A stretch of 64,000 nucleotides of DNA from Billgrantia zhangzhouensis (GTDB lineage: Bacteria > Pseudomonadota > Gammaproteobacteria > Pseudomonadales > Halomonadaceae), in contig NZ_JABFTT010000004.1 in assembly GCF_021404465.1 (NCBI RefSeq), positions 124,001-188,000 on the forward strand, read 5' to 3'. The position numbers and the translations under genes are program-made. Shown one piece after another: positions 28,819 through 37,768 of this stretch; position 1 is the first letter of the stretch, and the number at the start of each line of letters is the position of its first letter. The notes beneath the pieces are model-generated. The model made no database searches and was not told where the DNA came from. It saw nothing but the letters and a program-made list of their open reading frames with translations.

Positions 28819-30159
28819 ATGTCCAAGGCTTTCGATGCCGCTGCCCAGCAGGCCCTGCTGGAGTCCCGCGCCGAGCAGGCGCTGCTTCTGGCGAAGCATC
28901 TGGGGGCGGATGCCTGCGAAGTGGGAGCCAGTGTCGATCAGGGGGTCGGCATCAGCGTACGTGAAGGAGAGGTGGAGTCCGTCGAGCTCTCCCGCGACCA
29001 GGGGATTGCCGTCACGGTCTACCTGCGTGGCCACAAGGGCAGCGCCTCCTCAACCGATGCCAGCGATGCCTCGATCCGTGAGGTCGTGGAGAAAGCCATG
29101 GCCATTGCACTGTATACCGGTGAGGATCCTGCGGCGGGGCTGGCCGATGCCGAGTTGATGGCTACCGACCTGCCGGACCTCGATGTGCACCACCCCTGGC
29201 CGCTCTCCACCGAACAAGCCGTCGAGCTGGCACTGGCCTGTGAAGCGGCGGGGCGTGCCGAGCCCGGCATCCGCCAGTCCGAAGGGGCGTCGCTCTCCAG
29301 TGGCGAGGGGGTGCGGGTGTATGCCAATAGCCATGGCTTCCTCGGCAGTCAGCGCGGTAGCCGGCACTCGCTGTCCTGCATGTTGATCGCCGAAGATGAG
29401 GGCGGCATGCAGCGCGACTACGATTACACCAGCGCGCGCAATCCCCGCGACCTGCTGGCCGCGGAGGAAGTGGGCAAGAATGCCGCCGAGCGCACCCTGC
29501 GCCGCCTGGGCGCGCAGCGACCGGCCACCGGGCGCCTGCCGGTGCTGTTCGATGCCACCGTGGCCATCGGCCTTGTTGGACACCTGATGAGCGCCATCGC
29601 CGGAGGCGCGCTCTATCGCCAGGCGTCGTTTCTGTGCGACCGGCTGGGTGAGCCACTGTTTCCTGACTGGTTCAGCTTGGGCGAACGACCCATGGAGCGC
29701 GGCGCCATGGCCAGCTCGCCGTTCGACAACGATGGCGTGCAGACTCGCGACAACGTTTTCATCGAGGCAGGGCGGCTTGCCAGTTACATGCTCTCGGCCT
29801 ACAGCGCGCGGCGTCTTGGCATGCGGACCACCGGCAACGCCGGCGGGGCACGCAACCTGCGTATCACGGCACCGCTCGAGTCGCGCGATGCGCTGCTCTC
29901 GCGGATGAGGCGAGGCGTACTGGTCACCGAGCTGATGGGGCAGGGGGTGAACGGTGTCACCGGCGACTACTCCCGCGGTGCGGCCGGCTTCTGGGTTGAG
30001 AACGGTGAAATCCAGCATCCGGTGGAGGAGTTCACCATTGCCGGCAATCTCGAAGCGATGTTCAAGGGGCTGGTCGGCGTGGGCAGCGACATCGATACCC
30101 GTGGCAGTATTCATACCGGCAGTTGGCTGATCGACGAGATGACCGTAGCCGGTAGCTGA
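28819..30159 (+). CDS. pmbA: Metalloprotease PmbA (TldE)
   Basis: A 446-residue non-catalytic partner of TldD; it lacks the HExxxH motif, as expected for TldE. Characteristic segments are VREGEVESVELSRDQGIAVTVYL, SSTDASDASIREVVEKA and the C-terminal GVNGVTGDYSRGAAGFWVENGE. The ATG at 28819 has GGGAG (28808-28812) at good spacing; the ATG at 28804 (MREIH) lacks a site. It is transcribed alone, toward npr, with a short inverted repeat (CCGCTA at 30169, TAGCGG at 30178) just after its stop. Confidence 0.95.
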   Translation: MSKAFDAAAQQALLESRAEQALLLAKHLGADACEVGASVDQGVGISVREGEVESVELSRDQGIAVTVYLRGHKGSASSTDASDASIREVVEKAMAIALYTGEDPAAGLADAELMATDLPDLDVHHPWPLSTEQAVELALACEAAGRAEPGIRQSEGASLSSGEGVRVYANSHGFLGSQRGSRHSLSCMLIAEDEGGMQRDYDYTSARNPRDLLAAEEVGKNAAERTLRRLGAQRPATGRLPVLFDATVAIGLVGHLMSAIAGGALYRQASFLCDRLGEPLFPDWFSLGERPMERGAMASSPFDNDGVQTRDNVFIEAGRLASYMLSAYSARRLGMRTTGNAGGARNLRITAPLESRDALLSRMRRGVLVTELMGQGVNGVTGDYSRGAAGFWVENGEIQHPVEEFTIAGNLEAMFKGLVGVGSDIDTRGSIHTGSWLIDEMTVAGS

Positions 30160-30205
30160 ACCGACTTGCCGCTAAACTAGCGGGAATGAGCGAGCGCAGC
30201 CATTC

Positions 30206-30475
30206 CTAAGTATCCTCATCGAAGCGGGCCTCGAACAATGCCTCGATGGCCTCCAAAGCCGCTTCGGCATCCTCTCCTGCGGCGCTGACCTCGAGTTCAG
30301 TGCCGCAGGGCGCGCCCAGCATCAGCAACGCCATGATGTTGTTGGCATCGGCCTGCTGGGGACCCCGGCTGACGACGATACGTGCATTGAAGGGTTGGCA
30401 GCATTGCACCAGCTTGGTGGCAGCGCGAGCATGCAGGCCGCGTTTGTTGGTCAGGATCAGCTTGCGGCAGGGCAC
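30206..30475 (-). CDS. ptsO: Phosphocarrier protein NPr (HPr family) of PTS-Ntr
   Basis: An 89-residue HPr-fold protein that passes phosphate from EI-Ntr to PtsN. The active-site loop NKRGLHARAA places the phosphorylated histidine at residue 15, and the helix MALLMLGAPCGTELEV is typical of NPr. It begins with GTG, one base after the rapZ stop, with AAGGA inside the rapZ end as ribosome site, so translation is coupled. It is last in the rpoN-hpf-ptsN-rapZ-npr run. PtsP is not in this window. Confidence 0.94.
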   Translation of the reverse strand: MPCRKLILTNKRGLHARAATKLVQCCQPFNARIVVSRGPQQADANNIMALLMLGAPCGTELEVSAAGEDAEAALEAIEALFEARFDEDT

Positions 30476-30476
30476 G

Positions 30477-31397
30477 CTACGATTCCTTGTGCTCAGGCGC
30501 CTCGGCGGTCGGCTCCTGCGTGGCGGTGACCGGCGTATGGATACCGAGTTCGCGATGGCGCAGGCGCACGTCCGGCTGCTGCTGTGCCAAGTGGTGCGCG
30601 AGACGCTCGGCGAGATAGACAGAGCGGTGCTGGCCGCCGGTGCAACCGATGGCGACGGTAAGGTAGCTGCGGTGAGAGTCTCGATAAGCCGGTAGCCAGC
30701 GTTCGACCCAGGCGATGATGTCGTCGAGCATTTGCTGAACCAGCGGATACTGCTCCAGGAATTCCACGATGCTGGGCTCCCTGCCGGTGGCTGAGCGTAG
30801 ACGGGGGTCCCAATAGGGGTTGGGCAGGCAGCGTGCATCGAAGACGATGTCGGCGTCGAGCGGCACGCCGCCCTTGAAGCCGAACGACTCCACGGTCAGG
30901 GTCAACTGGTCGGCGTGATGGCTGGCCACCTGCTCGGTGATACGGCCGCGAAGGTCGTGCACCGACAGTCGTGAGGTGTCGATGATCAGGTCTGCCAGGT
31001 TGCGAATGTCGCTCAACGTGGCGTCTTCCGACTCGATGGCTTCACCCAGGGTCATATCGCGGCCACGGGTCAGGGGGTGGCGACGCCGGGTGGCGGAGTA
31101 GCGCTCGTGCAGAATCTTGGCATCGGTCGTCAGGTAGACGATCTGGCAGTCGACCTGCTTGGCGCGCAGTTCTTCCAGCAGCCGCGGGAAACGTTCCAGG
31201 GCATGAGGCAGGTTGCGCGCATCGATGCTGACGGCGATGGAGGTCTGGATCGTAGGAGAGTTACGTAGCTCATCGACCAGCGACCCGAGCAGCATCGCCG
31301 GCAGGTTGTCGATGGCATAGTAGCCAATGTCTTCGAGCGCTTGCAGTGCGATCGATTTGCCAGAGCCGGAACGGCCGCTGATGATCACAAGCTGCAT
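30477..31397 (-). CDS. rapZ: RNase adapter protein RapZ (nucleotide-binding)
   Basis: A 306-residue P-loop protein that in enterobacteria directs RNase E to GlmZ sRNA and so controls glucosamine-6-phosphate synthesis. Walker A is GRSGSGKS at residues 8-15. The C-terminal domain has SFGFKGGVPLDADIVFDARCLPNPYW and GCTGGQHRSVYLAERLA, both signature stretches. It is about 20 residues longer than the 284-residue E. coli protein, owing to a tail after RHREL ending in EAPEHKES. The ATG at 31397 has AGGAGA seven bases upstream; the open frame extends further but without homology. Confidence 0.95.
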   Translation of the reverse strand: MQLVIISGRSGSGKSIALQALEDIGYYAIDNLPAMLLGSLVDELRNSPTIQTSIAVSIDARNLPHALERFPRLLEELRAKQVDCQIVYLTTDAKILHERYSATRRRHPLTRGRDMTLGEAIESEDATLSDIRNLADLIIDTSRLSVHDLRGRITEQVASHHADQLTLTVESFGFKGGVPLDADIVFDARCLPNPYWDPRLRSATGREPSIVEFLEQYPLVQQMLDDIIAWVERWLPAYRDSHRSYLTVAIGCTGGQHRSVYLAERLAHHLAQQQPDVRLRHRELGIHTPVTATQEPTAEAPEHKES

Positions 31398-31443
31398 GAG
31401 AGTTCTCCTGATCAGGGGCTGGCCGAACGGTGTGGCGAAAAAT

Positions 31444-31914
31444 TCAGGCCGAGGATTGTCGTCGTATCGCGTCGATGAGACGCTCGTGGAGTTCGCGCTG
31501 GCTCTCGCATCTGCGCAGTCGTGCACGTGTGTCGGCGTCGTTCATCACGCTGGCCACCTGGCTCAGCAGCGACAGGTGAGTGTCGTCGGCCTCCTCGGGT
31601 ACCAGCAGTACGAAGACGAGATCGACCGGCTCGCCGTCGATGGCGTCGAAATCGATGGGCTCCGCCAGCTTGAGAAAAGCCGCCACGGGGCTATGGCAGT
31701 GTGGGCTGCGGGCATGGGGAATGGCGACGCCATTGCCGATGCCGGTGCTGCCCAGCCTCTCGCGACCGACCAGCCGGCTGAAGACTTCCTGGCTGTCGAG
31801 GCTCGGAGTGTTCTGCGCAATGAAGGTGCTGAAGAACTCCAGCACCCTCTTCTTGCTGCCTCCCGGAACGTCGAACAAAGCGCGTTCCGGGGGCAGGATG
31901 GTTTCCAGTGTCAT
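31444..31914 (-). CDS. ptsN: Nitrogen regulatory IIA protein PtsN
   Basis: A 156-residue PTS EIIA domain of the fructose/mannitol type that takes phosphate from NPr and regulates potassium and nitrogen functions rather than sugar transport. The phosphorylation site is His67 in NGVAIPHARS. Other family features are TGIGNGVAIPH and VFVLLVPEEADDTHLSLLSQVA. It lies six bases after hpf and 46 bases before rapZ in the conserved rpoN operon. Confidence 0.95.
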   Translation of the reverse strand: MTLETILPPERALFDVPGGSKKRVLEFFSTFIAQNTPSLDSQEVFSRLVGRERLGSTGIGNGVAIPHARSPHCHSPVAAFLKLAEPIDFDAIDGEPVDLVFVLLVPEEADDTHLSLLSQVASVMNDADTRARLRRCESQRELHERLIDAIRRQSSA

Positions 31915-31920
31915 GTCAAC

Positions 31921-32229
31921 TCAGCGAATGCCGGCGCCCTGGGCGCGCGCCTGGGCTTTTTCCTTGTGTTTGACCAGTTGACGGTCAAGCTTGTCGGTCA
32001 AGGCATCGATCGCGGCGTACATGTCGGGATCGGAAGCTTCGGCATGCAGGTCGGCGCCGGCGGCATGTATCGTACAGGCGGCCTGTTGACGTTCCTTCTC
32101 GATCGAGAGCGTGACCTGCACGTTGGTAATGTTGTCATAGTGGCGTTGGACGCGGCTCAGCTTCTCGCTCACGTAGTCACGTAGTGAATCGGTCAGCTCT
32201 ACATGATGGCCGGTGATGTTGACTTGCAT
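31921..32229 (-). CDS. hpf: Ribosome hibernation promoting factor HPF
   Basis: A 102-residue short-form HPF that binds the 30S decoding region and promotes 100S dimers in stationary phase with RMF. MQVNITGHHVELTDSLRDYVSEKL is the standard N-terminus, and ACTIHAAGADLHAEASDPDMYAAID the core. AAGGAG precedes the ATG at 32229 at good spacing; an in-frame upstream ATG (32289) is rejected. Located directly after rpoN, as usual. Confidence 0.95.
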   Translation of the reverse strand: MQVNITGHHVELTDSLRDYVSEKLSRVQRHYDNITNVQVTLSIEKERQQAACTIHAAGADLHAEASDPDMYAAIDALTDKLDRQLVKHKEKAQARAQGAGIR

Positions 32230-32338
32230 GGCAAGCTCCTTCGTCCTTCGGGTGGTAGCTCGATTGTAACCCTTTTTACTGCCCTGCAAACCCCCTCGAG
32301 CGGCCGAGGTTGTCTGGCGTCAACGTTACGCGGAGGCC

Positions 32339-33751
32339 TCAGCGAAAACGCTTGCGCTCGCTCGAGGAAGGAATCCCCAAGGCCTCACGATACTTGGCAA
32401 CCGTGCGGCGTGCCACCCGAATCCCGTCGTCTGCGAGCAATTCCACCAGGCGGCTGTCGGAGAGCGGCTTGCGCGGCGGTTCGTCGGCGATCAGCTTGCG
32501 AATGCGGGCGCGAATCGCCGTGCTGGAGTGGGCGTCGCCATCGCCGTTGCCGCCGACATGGCTGGAGAAGAAGTACTTGAGTTCGAACACACCGCGTGGC
32601 GTGTGGATGAACTTTTGTGTGGTCACGCGAGAGATGGTCGACTCATGCATCTCGACGGCCTGAGCGATATCGGCCAGCACCAGGGGCTTCATGGCTTCCT
32701 CGCCCTGCTCGAGGAATTCGATCTGGCGCGCCATGATCTCGCGGCCCACTCGTAGCAGGGTGTCGTTGCGGCTCGCCAGGCTCTTCATCAGCCAGCGCGC
32801 CTCCTGCAGGTGATCCTTGAGAAACTGGTTGTCCTGGCTCTTGTCGGCGCGGCGCACCAGGGCAACGTAGTCGGGTTGGATGCGCAGCCGGGGCAGGGCG
32901 TCGGCGTTCAGCTCGACACGCCAGCCGGACTCGTCATGATAGGCAACCAGATCCGGCGTGACGTAGCTGCTGCCGACCTCGGCATAGGCGCTGCCCGGGC
33001 GGGGGTCCAGCGAACGGACCAGGGCGATGACCTCGTCCAAGGCTTCGTCGTCCAACCCCAGTCGGCGCTTGAGCAGGCGGCGATCGTCGGCGGCCAGGGC
33101 TTCGAGAAACTGGCGCACCAGGCGGCGAGTCTGGGGTAGCAGGGGGGTGCCGTCGGGCAGAGTGGCCAGCTGCAGCATCAGACACTCGCGCAAGTCGCGG
33201 GCGAATACTCCGGTAGGCTCGAACTGCTGTAGTCGCAGCAATACCTGCTCGACTTCCCGTACGGTCAGGCCATCGAGGCCCTGCTGGCGCAGACCGTCGC
33301 GGATCTCTTCCAGTGTCTGGGCCAGGTAACCGGCACCATCGACGGCATCGATCAAGCTCTCGGCGATAATATGCTGGCGCTCGCTCAGGTCGGTCATCGC
33401 CAGTTGCCAGACCAAGTGTCCGGCCAGGGTCTGCTCCGAGGCCTGGCGCTCGAAGTCGGGTCCTTCACCAGTGACGCCCGAGCCGCTGCCATGATCGGGG
33501 TAGGTATCGGTCCAGTCGCTGTCGGTCGACAGCTCGTTGGGTATTTCGCTGGCCCAGTCTTCGCTCTGGGATTCGCTGATGGCCTGTTCGCCGAAGTCGT
33601 CGTCGAGCTCCAGCATGGGGTTGGATTCCAGCGCCTGTTGGATCTCCTGGCGCAGGTCGAGAGTCGAAAGTTGCAGCAGGGCGATGGCCTGCTGCAACTG
33701 GGGAGTCATGGTCAGCTGGGTGCCGACACGCAGTTGCAAAGATGCTTTCAT
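32339..33751 (-). CDS. rpoN: RNA polymerase sigma-54 factor RpoN
   Basis: A 470-residue sigma-54 factor for nitrogen, motility and PTS-Ntr linked genes. The N-terminal region I is MKASLQLRVGTQLTMTPQLQQAIALLQLS, the acidic region II spans about 50-110, the core-binding domain follows, and the C-terminal RpoN box ARRTVAKYRE is present near the end. I chose the ATG at 33751 over the ATG at 33757 by family N-terminus; no strong ribosome site is visible for either. The 155-base gap upstream (33758-33912) is conspicuously AT-rich and probably holds its promoter. Confidence 0.97.
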   Translation of the reverse strand: MKASLQLRVGTQLTMTPQLQQAIALLQLSTLDLRQEIQQALESNPMLELDDDFGEQAISESQSEDWASEIPNELSTDSDWTDTYPDHGSGSGVTGEGPDFERQASEQTLAGHLVWQLAMTDLSERQHIIAESLIDAVDGAGYLAQTLEEIRDGLRQQGLDGLTVREVEQVLLRLQQFEPTGVFARDLRECLMLQLATLPDGTPLLPQTRRLVRQFLEALAADDRRLLKRRLGLDDEALDEVIALVRSLDPRPGSAYAEVGSSYVTPDLVAYHDESGWRVELNADALPRLRIQPDYVALVRRADKSQDNQFLKDHLQEARWLMKSLASRNDTLLRVGREIMARQIEFLEQGEEAMKPLVLADIAQAVEMHESTISRVTTQKFIHTPRGVFELKYFFSSHVGGNGDGDAHSSTAIRARIRKLIADEPPRKPLSDSRLVELLADDGIRVARRTVAKYREALGIPSSSERKRFR

Positions 33752-33912
33752 GGCCATGAGAATACGGGGCTCATTTGCCGGAAAACTCTACCCTAGACCG
33801 GCATGCGATGACTTGCAAGCGAAACATATGCAATAAGCATGCCATCGGCAATACTCATGCCTTTTGGAAAACTTTTATCTTAAATCAAAATGTTATGATA
33901 TGGGACTGAGGT

Positions 33913-34644
33913 TTAGAGCTGAAAATCCTCTCCCAGGTAGACTTCTCGTACCCGCTTGTTGGCGAGAATGGCCGCAGCGTCCCCTTCGGCAATGATCTGG
34001 CCGTCGCCGACGATATAGGCCGAGTCGCAGATATCGAGCGTCTCGCGAACGTTGTGGTCGGTGATCAGGACACCGATATTGCGTGCCTTGAGTTGGCGGA
34101 TGATCCCCTTGATCTCGCCCACCGAGATCGGGTCGACCCCGGCAAAGGGTTCATCGAGCAGAATGAACGCCGGTTCGGTGGCCAGGGCGCGGGCGATCTC
34201 GACACGTCGGCGTTCGCCACCGGACAGGCTCATGCCCAGGTTGTCGCGAATGTGGGTGACGTGGAAGTCCTCCAGCAGTCGTTCGAGTCGCTCGTGCCGC
34301 CCATGGCGGTCGAGGTCCTTGCGCGTTTCGAGGATGGCCATGATGTTGTCGGCTACCGACAGCTTGCGGAAGATCGAAGCCTCCTGCGGCAGGTAGCCAA
34401 TACCGGCCTGGGCGCGTTCGTGCATTGCGCTGTGCGAGAGGTCCTGGTCATCGATGTGGACTTCGCCAGCATCCGCCTTCACCAAGCCGACGATCATATA
34501 GAACGAAGTCGTCTTGCCGGCTCCATTTGGGCCGAGCAGGCCGACCACGCAGCCCTGCTCGATGGAGAGGCTGATGTCGTGTACCACACGGCGGCGCTTG
34601 TAGCTCTTGGCCAGGTGCCGGGCATGCAGGGTCTTCATCGGCAT
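33913..34644 (-). CDS. lptB: LPS export ABC transporter ATP-binding protein LptB
   Basis: A 243-residue ATPase that powers extraction of lipopolysaccharide by LptFG. Walker A GPNGAGKT is at residues 38-45, the signature is [16 protein letters not shown], and Walker B is [13 protein letters not shown] with the switch region [11 protein letters not shown]. The ATG at 34644 overlaps the lptA stop (TGATG) and has GGAG five bases upstream; ATG at 34638 is an alternative two codons in. It follows lptC and lptA in the conserved order. Confidence 0.96.
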   Translation of the reverse strand: MPMKTLHARHLAKSYKRRRVVHDISLSIEQGCVVGLLGPNGAGKTTSFYMIVGLVKADAGEVHIDDQDLSHSAMHERAQAGIGYLPQEASIFRKLSVADNIMAILETRKDLDRHGRHERLERLLEDFHVTHIRDNLGMSLSGGERRRVEIARALATEPAFILLDEPFAGVDPISVGEIKGIIRQLKARNIGVLITDHNVRETLDICDSAYIVGDGQIIAEGDAAAILANKRVREVYLGEDFQL

Positions 34645-35171
34645 CAGCGCTCCGGTTGCAGGGTCATGCGGATACGCTGGCGCCCCTCGACGCCTTCGCT
34701 CTCGGCGCGGGCCTGGACGACGCGGCGATCGAGGAAATACTCGAGATAGCCGCCGTCGAAGGTATCGCCGCCCTGGTGCAGCTCGGCGCGGTCGATCAGT
34801 TCCACCCGTCGCTCGGCCACATGATAGATGATGGTGCGCCCCCAGCCGCGTATCACGGGCTGATCAGGGTCGGGCTGCTGTTCGATGTAGGCGCGCTCGC
34901 CGCGTGCCGTGGCGCGCGAGAGTTCACCGGCGGCATTGCGCTGGAACTCCACCCGGTCGCCAGTCAGGTGCATGCTGCCCTGACGGATGTCGACATCGCC
35001 GGTGTAGACCGCGGTGCCGGCGCGGTCGTCCAGATCGAGCCGGTCGGCCTCCACTTCGATGGGCTGGTCGGCATCGCGCTGCTGCGCCATGGCCGAGCTA
35101 GCTACCCACGCCATGCCAACCAGCGCCAGGGTGAGTAGCGTTCGGGCGGTTGGGAGCTTGCATCGCTTCAT
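34644..35171 (-). CDS. lptA: LPS transport periplasmic protein LptA
   Basis: A 175-residue periplasmic bridge protein. A signal peptide (residues 1-29, cleavage after SSAMA) precedes the OstA-like jellyroll with [36 protein letters not shown]. It carries LPS from LptC to the outer-membrane LptDE. Start overlaps the lptC stop by four bases, and its own stop overlaps lptB. Confidence 0.94.
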   Translation of the reverse strand: MKRCKLPTARTLLTLALVGMAWVASSAMAQQRDADQPIEVEADRLDLDDRAGTAVYTGDVDIRQGSMHLTGDRVEFQRNAAGELSRATARGERAYIEQQPDPDQPVIRGWGRTIIYHVAERRVELIDRAELHQGGDTFDGGYLEYFLDRRVVQARAESEGVEGRQRIRMTLQPER

Positions 35172-35791
35172 GGCGTGAAATCCTCTAGGTTGACGGCTTC
35201 GGCGGCCTGTCCCGGCTGGGCCCCTTCCGGGGGATGGTGGCCGCGCACATTGTCGGTCAAACGCGCCCGGTTGTCATGGATCCAGGCATCGAAGCGCTCA
35301 CCACGCATGTGTTGCGGCGGTTGCTGCAGCAGGGCGGGCGTATCGCTCCAGGCGTGTCCTACGTTGGAGTCGAAGTGCAGAATCTCAGTGTCGAGCTGCC
35401 AGCGCTCCTCGGGGGCAAGGAGTCGCGCCTCGCCGGTGAGGGTCAGAGGGTTGCCGCTGGGGCCGAGCCGTCCTTCGATGGCGTTGGCGATCCACAGCCG
35501 GCCCTCGCGGTCGATCAGGTGGGCCAGCGGCGTGACGGCACGGGTGACGTCGTCATGAGGCGTGTGCACCAGTCGCGGGCTCTCCAGGCGCTGATGAGCC
35601 CTGCCGCTGGCATCGAAGCGGGTCAACTGCGCCTGCTCCAGGTAGTAGTCAGGCTCGCCGGCTTCGTCAGTGGGCACCGGACCCGGTGTCGGTGTTTGCC
35701 AAGGGTCCAGCCAGGCGATCAAGCCGCCCAGGGCGACCAGCAGCAAGAATAGCCAGACACGAAATGTGGGGCGCGGCAACCGGCGCAGCAT
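35168..35791 (-). CDS. lptC: LPS export system protein LptC
   Basis: A 207-residue inner-membrane protein with one N-terminal span (about residues 11-29) and a periplasmic LptA-like domain: DYYLEQAQLTRFDASGRAHQRLESPRLVHTPHDD is typical. The C-terminus is about 15-20 residues longer than many homologues and rich in Pro, Glu and Ala. It receives LPS from LptFG. It lies 12 bases after kdsC in the kds-lpt operon. Confidence 0.92.
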   Translation of the reverse strand: MLRRLPRPTFRVWLFLLLVALGGLIAWLDPWQTPTPGPVPTDEAGEPDYYLEQAQLTRFDASGRAHQRLESPRLVHTPHDDVTRAVTPLAHLIDREGRLWIANAIEGRLGPSGNPLTLTGEARLLAPEERWQLDTEILHFDSNVGHAWSDTPALLQQPPQHMRGERFDAWIHDNRARLTDNVRGHHPPEGAQPGQAAEAVNLEDFTP

Positions 35792-35803
35792 ATCCAGGTG
35801 GCC

Positions 35804-36361
35804 TCAGCGCTTGCCGTGGAGGTAGGTGTCGATCAGGGCGTCGCGATGCCCCTGGGCTTCGAGCAGCATGTCGCAGATCTCGCGCACCGCGCCATGCCCA
35901 CCGCTGTGCTCGGTGACATGGTCTGCCAGGGCGCGGATATAGGACGGAGCGCCGGGAACGGTGATGCCGATGCCGGCACGCTGGATGGGGGCCAGATCGG
36001 GCAGGTCGTCGCCGCAGTAGGCGACTTGCTCGAGTTCGATTCCCTTGCGCTGGCATAGCTCGCGCAGGATGGCGAGCTTGTCTTCGCAGCTTTGGAAGAC
36101 ATGATCGACGCCGAGCGCTGCGGCGCGATGGCTGACCATGGGTGACTCACGCCCGGTGAGAAAAGCCACCTGGAGGCCGGCGCGACGAAGCAGCTTGATG
36201 CCCAGGCCGTCCTGAGTATGAAATGCCTTGATTTCGACGCCGTCGGACTGGAAGTAGAGGCGGCCGTCAGTGAGGATGCCATCCACGTCCAGCGCTAGAA
36301 GGCGAATCCTGCGCAGGCGGTCGAGAAGGTGTGGATCGATAGTAGAGGTGGCCAGAGCCAT
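35804..36361 (-). CDS. kdsC: 3-deoxy-D-manno-octulosonate 8-phosphate phosphatase KdsC
   Basis: A 185-residue HAD-superfamily phosphatase that makes free Kdo for LPS. The nucleophile motif is LALDVDGILTDGRLYF (Asp at about residue 25), motif II FLTGRES, and the late aspartates lie in AYCGDDLPDL. Lacks a large cap, as the tetrameric KdsC type does. It is 24 bases downstream of kdsD and shares its operon. Confidence 0.95.
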   Translation of the reverse strand: MALATSTIDPHLLDRLRRIRLLALDVDGILTDGRLYFQSDGVEIKAFHTQDGLGIKLLRRAGLQVAFLTGRESPMVSHRAAALGVDHVFQSCEDKLAILRELCQRKGIELEQVAYCGDDLPDLAPIQRAGIGITVPGAPSYIRALADHVTEHSGGHGAVREICDMLLEAQGHRDALIDTYLHGKR

Positions 36362-36385
36362 GGGCTCTCCTTGGTCAGGGTGATG

Positions 36386-37396
36386 TCAGATCACGCCGCT
36401 TCGCAGCAGGTCGTGCATGTGTAGGGCTCCGATGGGGCGACCCTCTTCGTCGATGACGGCCAACGCCGTTATCAGGTTGTCCTCCATCATGCGCACTGCT
36501 TCGGCGGCCAGCACGTCGGGGGCAATGCGTTTGCCGGGGCGGGTCATGACGTCGTCTACCGTCAGCTTGCGGAGATCCTGGTGCTGATCGAGCGTGCGGC
36601 GCAGATCGCCGTCGGTATAGACACCGATCAGCCGATTCTGCTCATCGACGACGCAGGTGAAACCGAGCCCTTGTCGGGTGATCTCGAGCAAGGCGTCGCG
36701 CAAAGGGCTGCCCAGCGGTACCTGCGGCAGTCGCTCGCCTTGATGCATCAGGTCGCTGACCCGCAGCAACAGACGCTTGCCCAGGCTGCCGCCGGGGTGC
36801 GAGAGAGCGAAATCCTCGGCGGTAAAGCCGCGTGCCTCGAGCAGTGCCACCGCCAGAGCGTCACCCAGGGCCAGAGCAGCCGTGGTCGAGGCCGTTGGTG
36901 CCAGGTCCAACGGGCAGGCCTCGCGTGCCACGCCTGCGTCGAGATGGGCGTCGGCGTGGCGGGCCAGCGTCGAGTCGGGGCGGCCGGTCATGCTGATCAG
37001 TGGCGTGCCGATGCGCTTGAGAAGCGGCAGGAGTGCCGTTACCTCAGCCGTTTCGCCGGAGTTGGAAAGCGCCAGTACCACGTCGCCTGGCGTGATCATC
37101 CCTAGATCGCCGTGGCTGGCTTCGCCGGGATGGACAAAGAAAGCCGGGGTGCCGGTGCTGGCGAGTGTGGCGGCGATCTTGCCGGCGATATGGCCCGACT
37201 TGCCCATGCCGGTCACCACGACGCGCCCCTGGCAGGCGAGCATCAGTTCGCAGGCGCGATCGAAGTGGCTGTCGAGCCGGTCGGCAAGTGCGGCGATGGC
37301 CTGCTCCTCGACTTGCAGCGTGCGACGGGCGCTGTCGCGCAACGCCGAGGCATCCTGGGCGGAAGAGGTGGGTGAGGAGGATTGGTCTGAGGTCAT
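36386..37396 (-). CDS. kdsD: Arabinose-5-phosphate isomerase KdsD
   Basis: A 336-residue enzyme that converts ribulose-5-phosphate to arabinose-5-phosphate for Kdo synthesis. The SIS domain (about 45-190) includes RVVVTGMGKSGHIAGKIAATLASTGTPAFFVHP, and ALSNSGETAEV; two CBS domains occupy about 215-336. The ATG at 37396 matches the family N-terminus; the open frame runs 30 codons further but into the yrbG remnant. No strong ribosome site is visible (CAGG only), perhaps because the upstream gene was lost. Confidence 0.94.
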   Translation of the reverse strand: MTSDQSSSPTSSAQDASALRDSARRTLQVEEQAIAALADRLDSHFDRACELMLACQGRVVVTGMGKSGHIAGKIAATLASTGTPAFFVHPGEASHGDLGMITPGDVVLALSNSGETAEVTALLPLLKRIGTPLISMTGRPDSTLARHADAHLDAGVAREACPLDLAPTASTTAALALGDALAVALLEARGFTAEDFALSHPGGSLGKRLLLRVSDLMHQGERLPQVPLGSPLRDALLEITRQGLGFTCVVDEQNRLIGVYTDGDLRRTLDQHQDLRKLTVDDVMTRPGKRIAPDVLAAEAVRMMEDNLITALAVIDEEGRPIGALHMHDLLRSGVI

Positions 37397-37424
37397 GACG
37401 ATGATTGTTGCCTGATGTGAGGTT

Positions 37425-37665
37425 TCACTCAAGGGTGGCATCGCCGCTGAGTCCGAGCCAGGCGAGATAAGCGGCGTAGGTGGCAAGAAAGGCAGCGCCG
37501 ACGAGCCGTCCGAGACGGCCTTGGCGTTGCCACAGCAACAGGATGGCCAGAGTCAGCTGCATGACACTGACACGGTGGTCCCGGCCTGCGGGCATCCGGG
37601 GGAGGTGCGCCGGATGCCAGCGTGGCAGGCATCGGCAGTAAGGCCAGCGGGTTGAAGAGGTAGCA
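37425..37665 (-). pseudogene. yrbG: Truncated, frameshifted remnant of yrbG-type Ca2+/Na+ antiporter
   Basis: On the minus strand one frame ends at 37425 and reads SVMQLTLAILLLWQR, then GRLGRLVGAAFLATYAAYLA and a final WLG, preceded by RDHR. This parallels the C-terminus of E. coli YrbG (RDYSVM, ALLCWRR, GRGVGVLL). Just upstream a different frame reads LFNPLALLPMPATLASGAPP (about 37604-37661), like the preceding YrbG helix (NIFN-LGLPALI-PG). One frameshift near 37590-37600 separates them, and the remaining 80% of the gene is missing. In E. coli yrbG sits exactly between mlaF and kdsD. The extent at the right is approximate. It also explains most of the 372-base gap. Confidence 0.75.
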
Positions 37666-37768
37666 GCATGGCAGCGATCATGGCGTTGGAAGGGGGCACA
37701 TTAGACGTCTTCAGAGGTTCGGGCGCAAGCCAGGTTGGGCTGGCGTCGGGCGGAAGAGTTAGGATACG

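Noticed and set aside
30478..30838. Long upstream extension of ptsO through rapZ
   Set aside because: HPr homology begins at the GTG at 30475; the extension is a shadow of rapZ.
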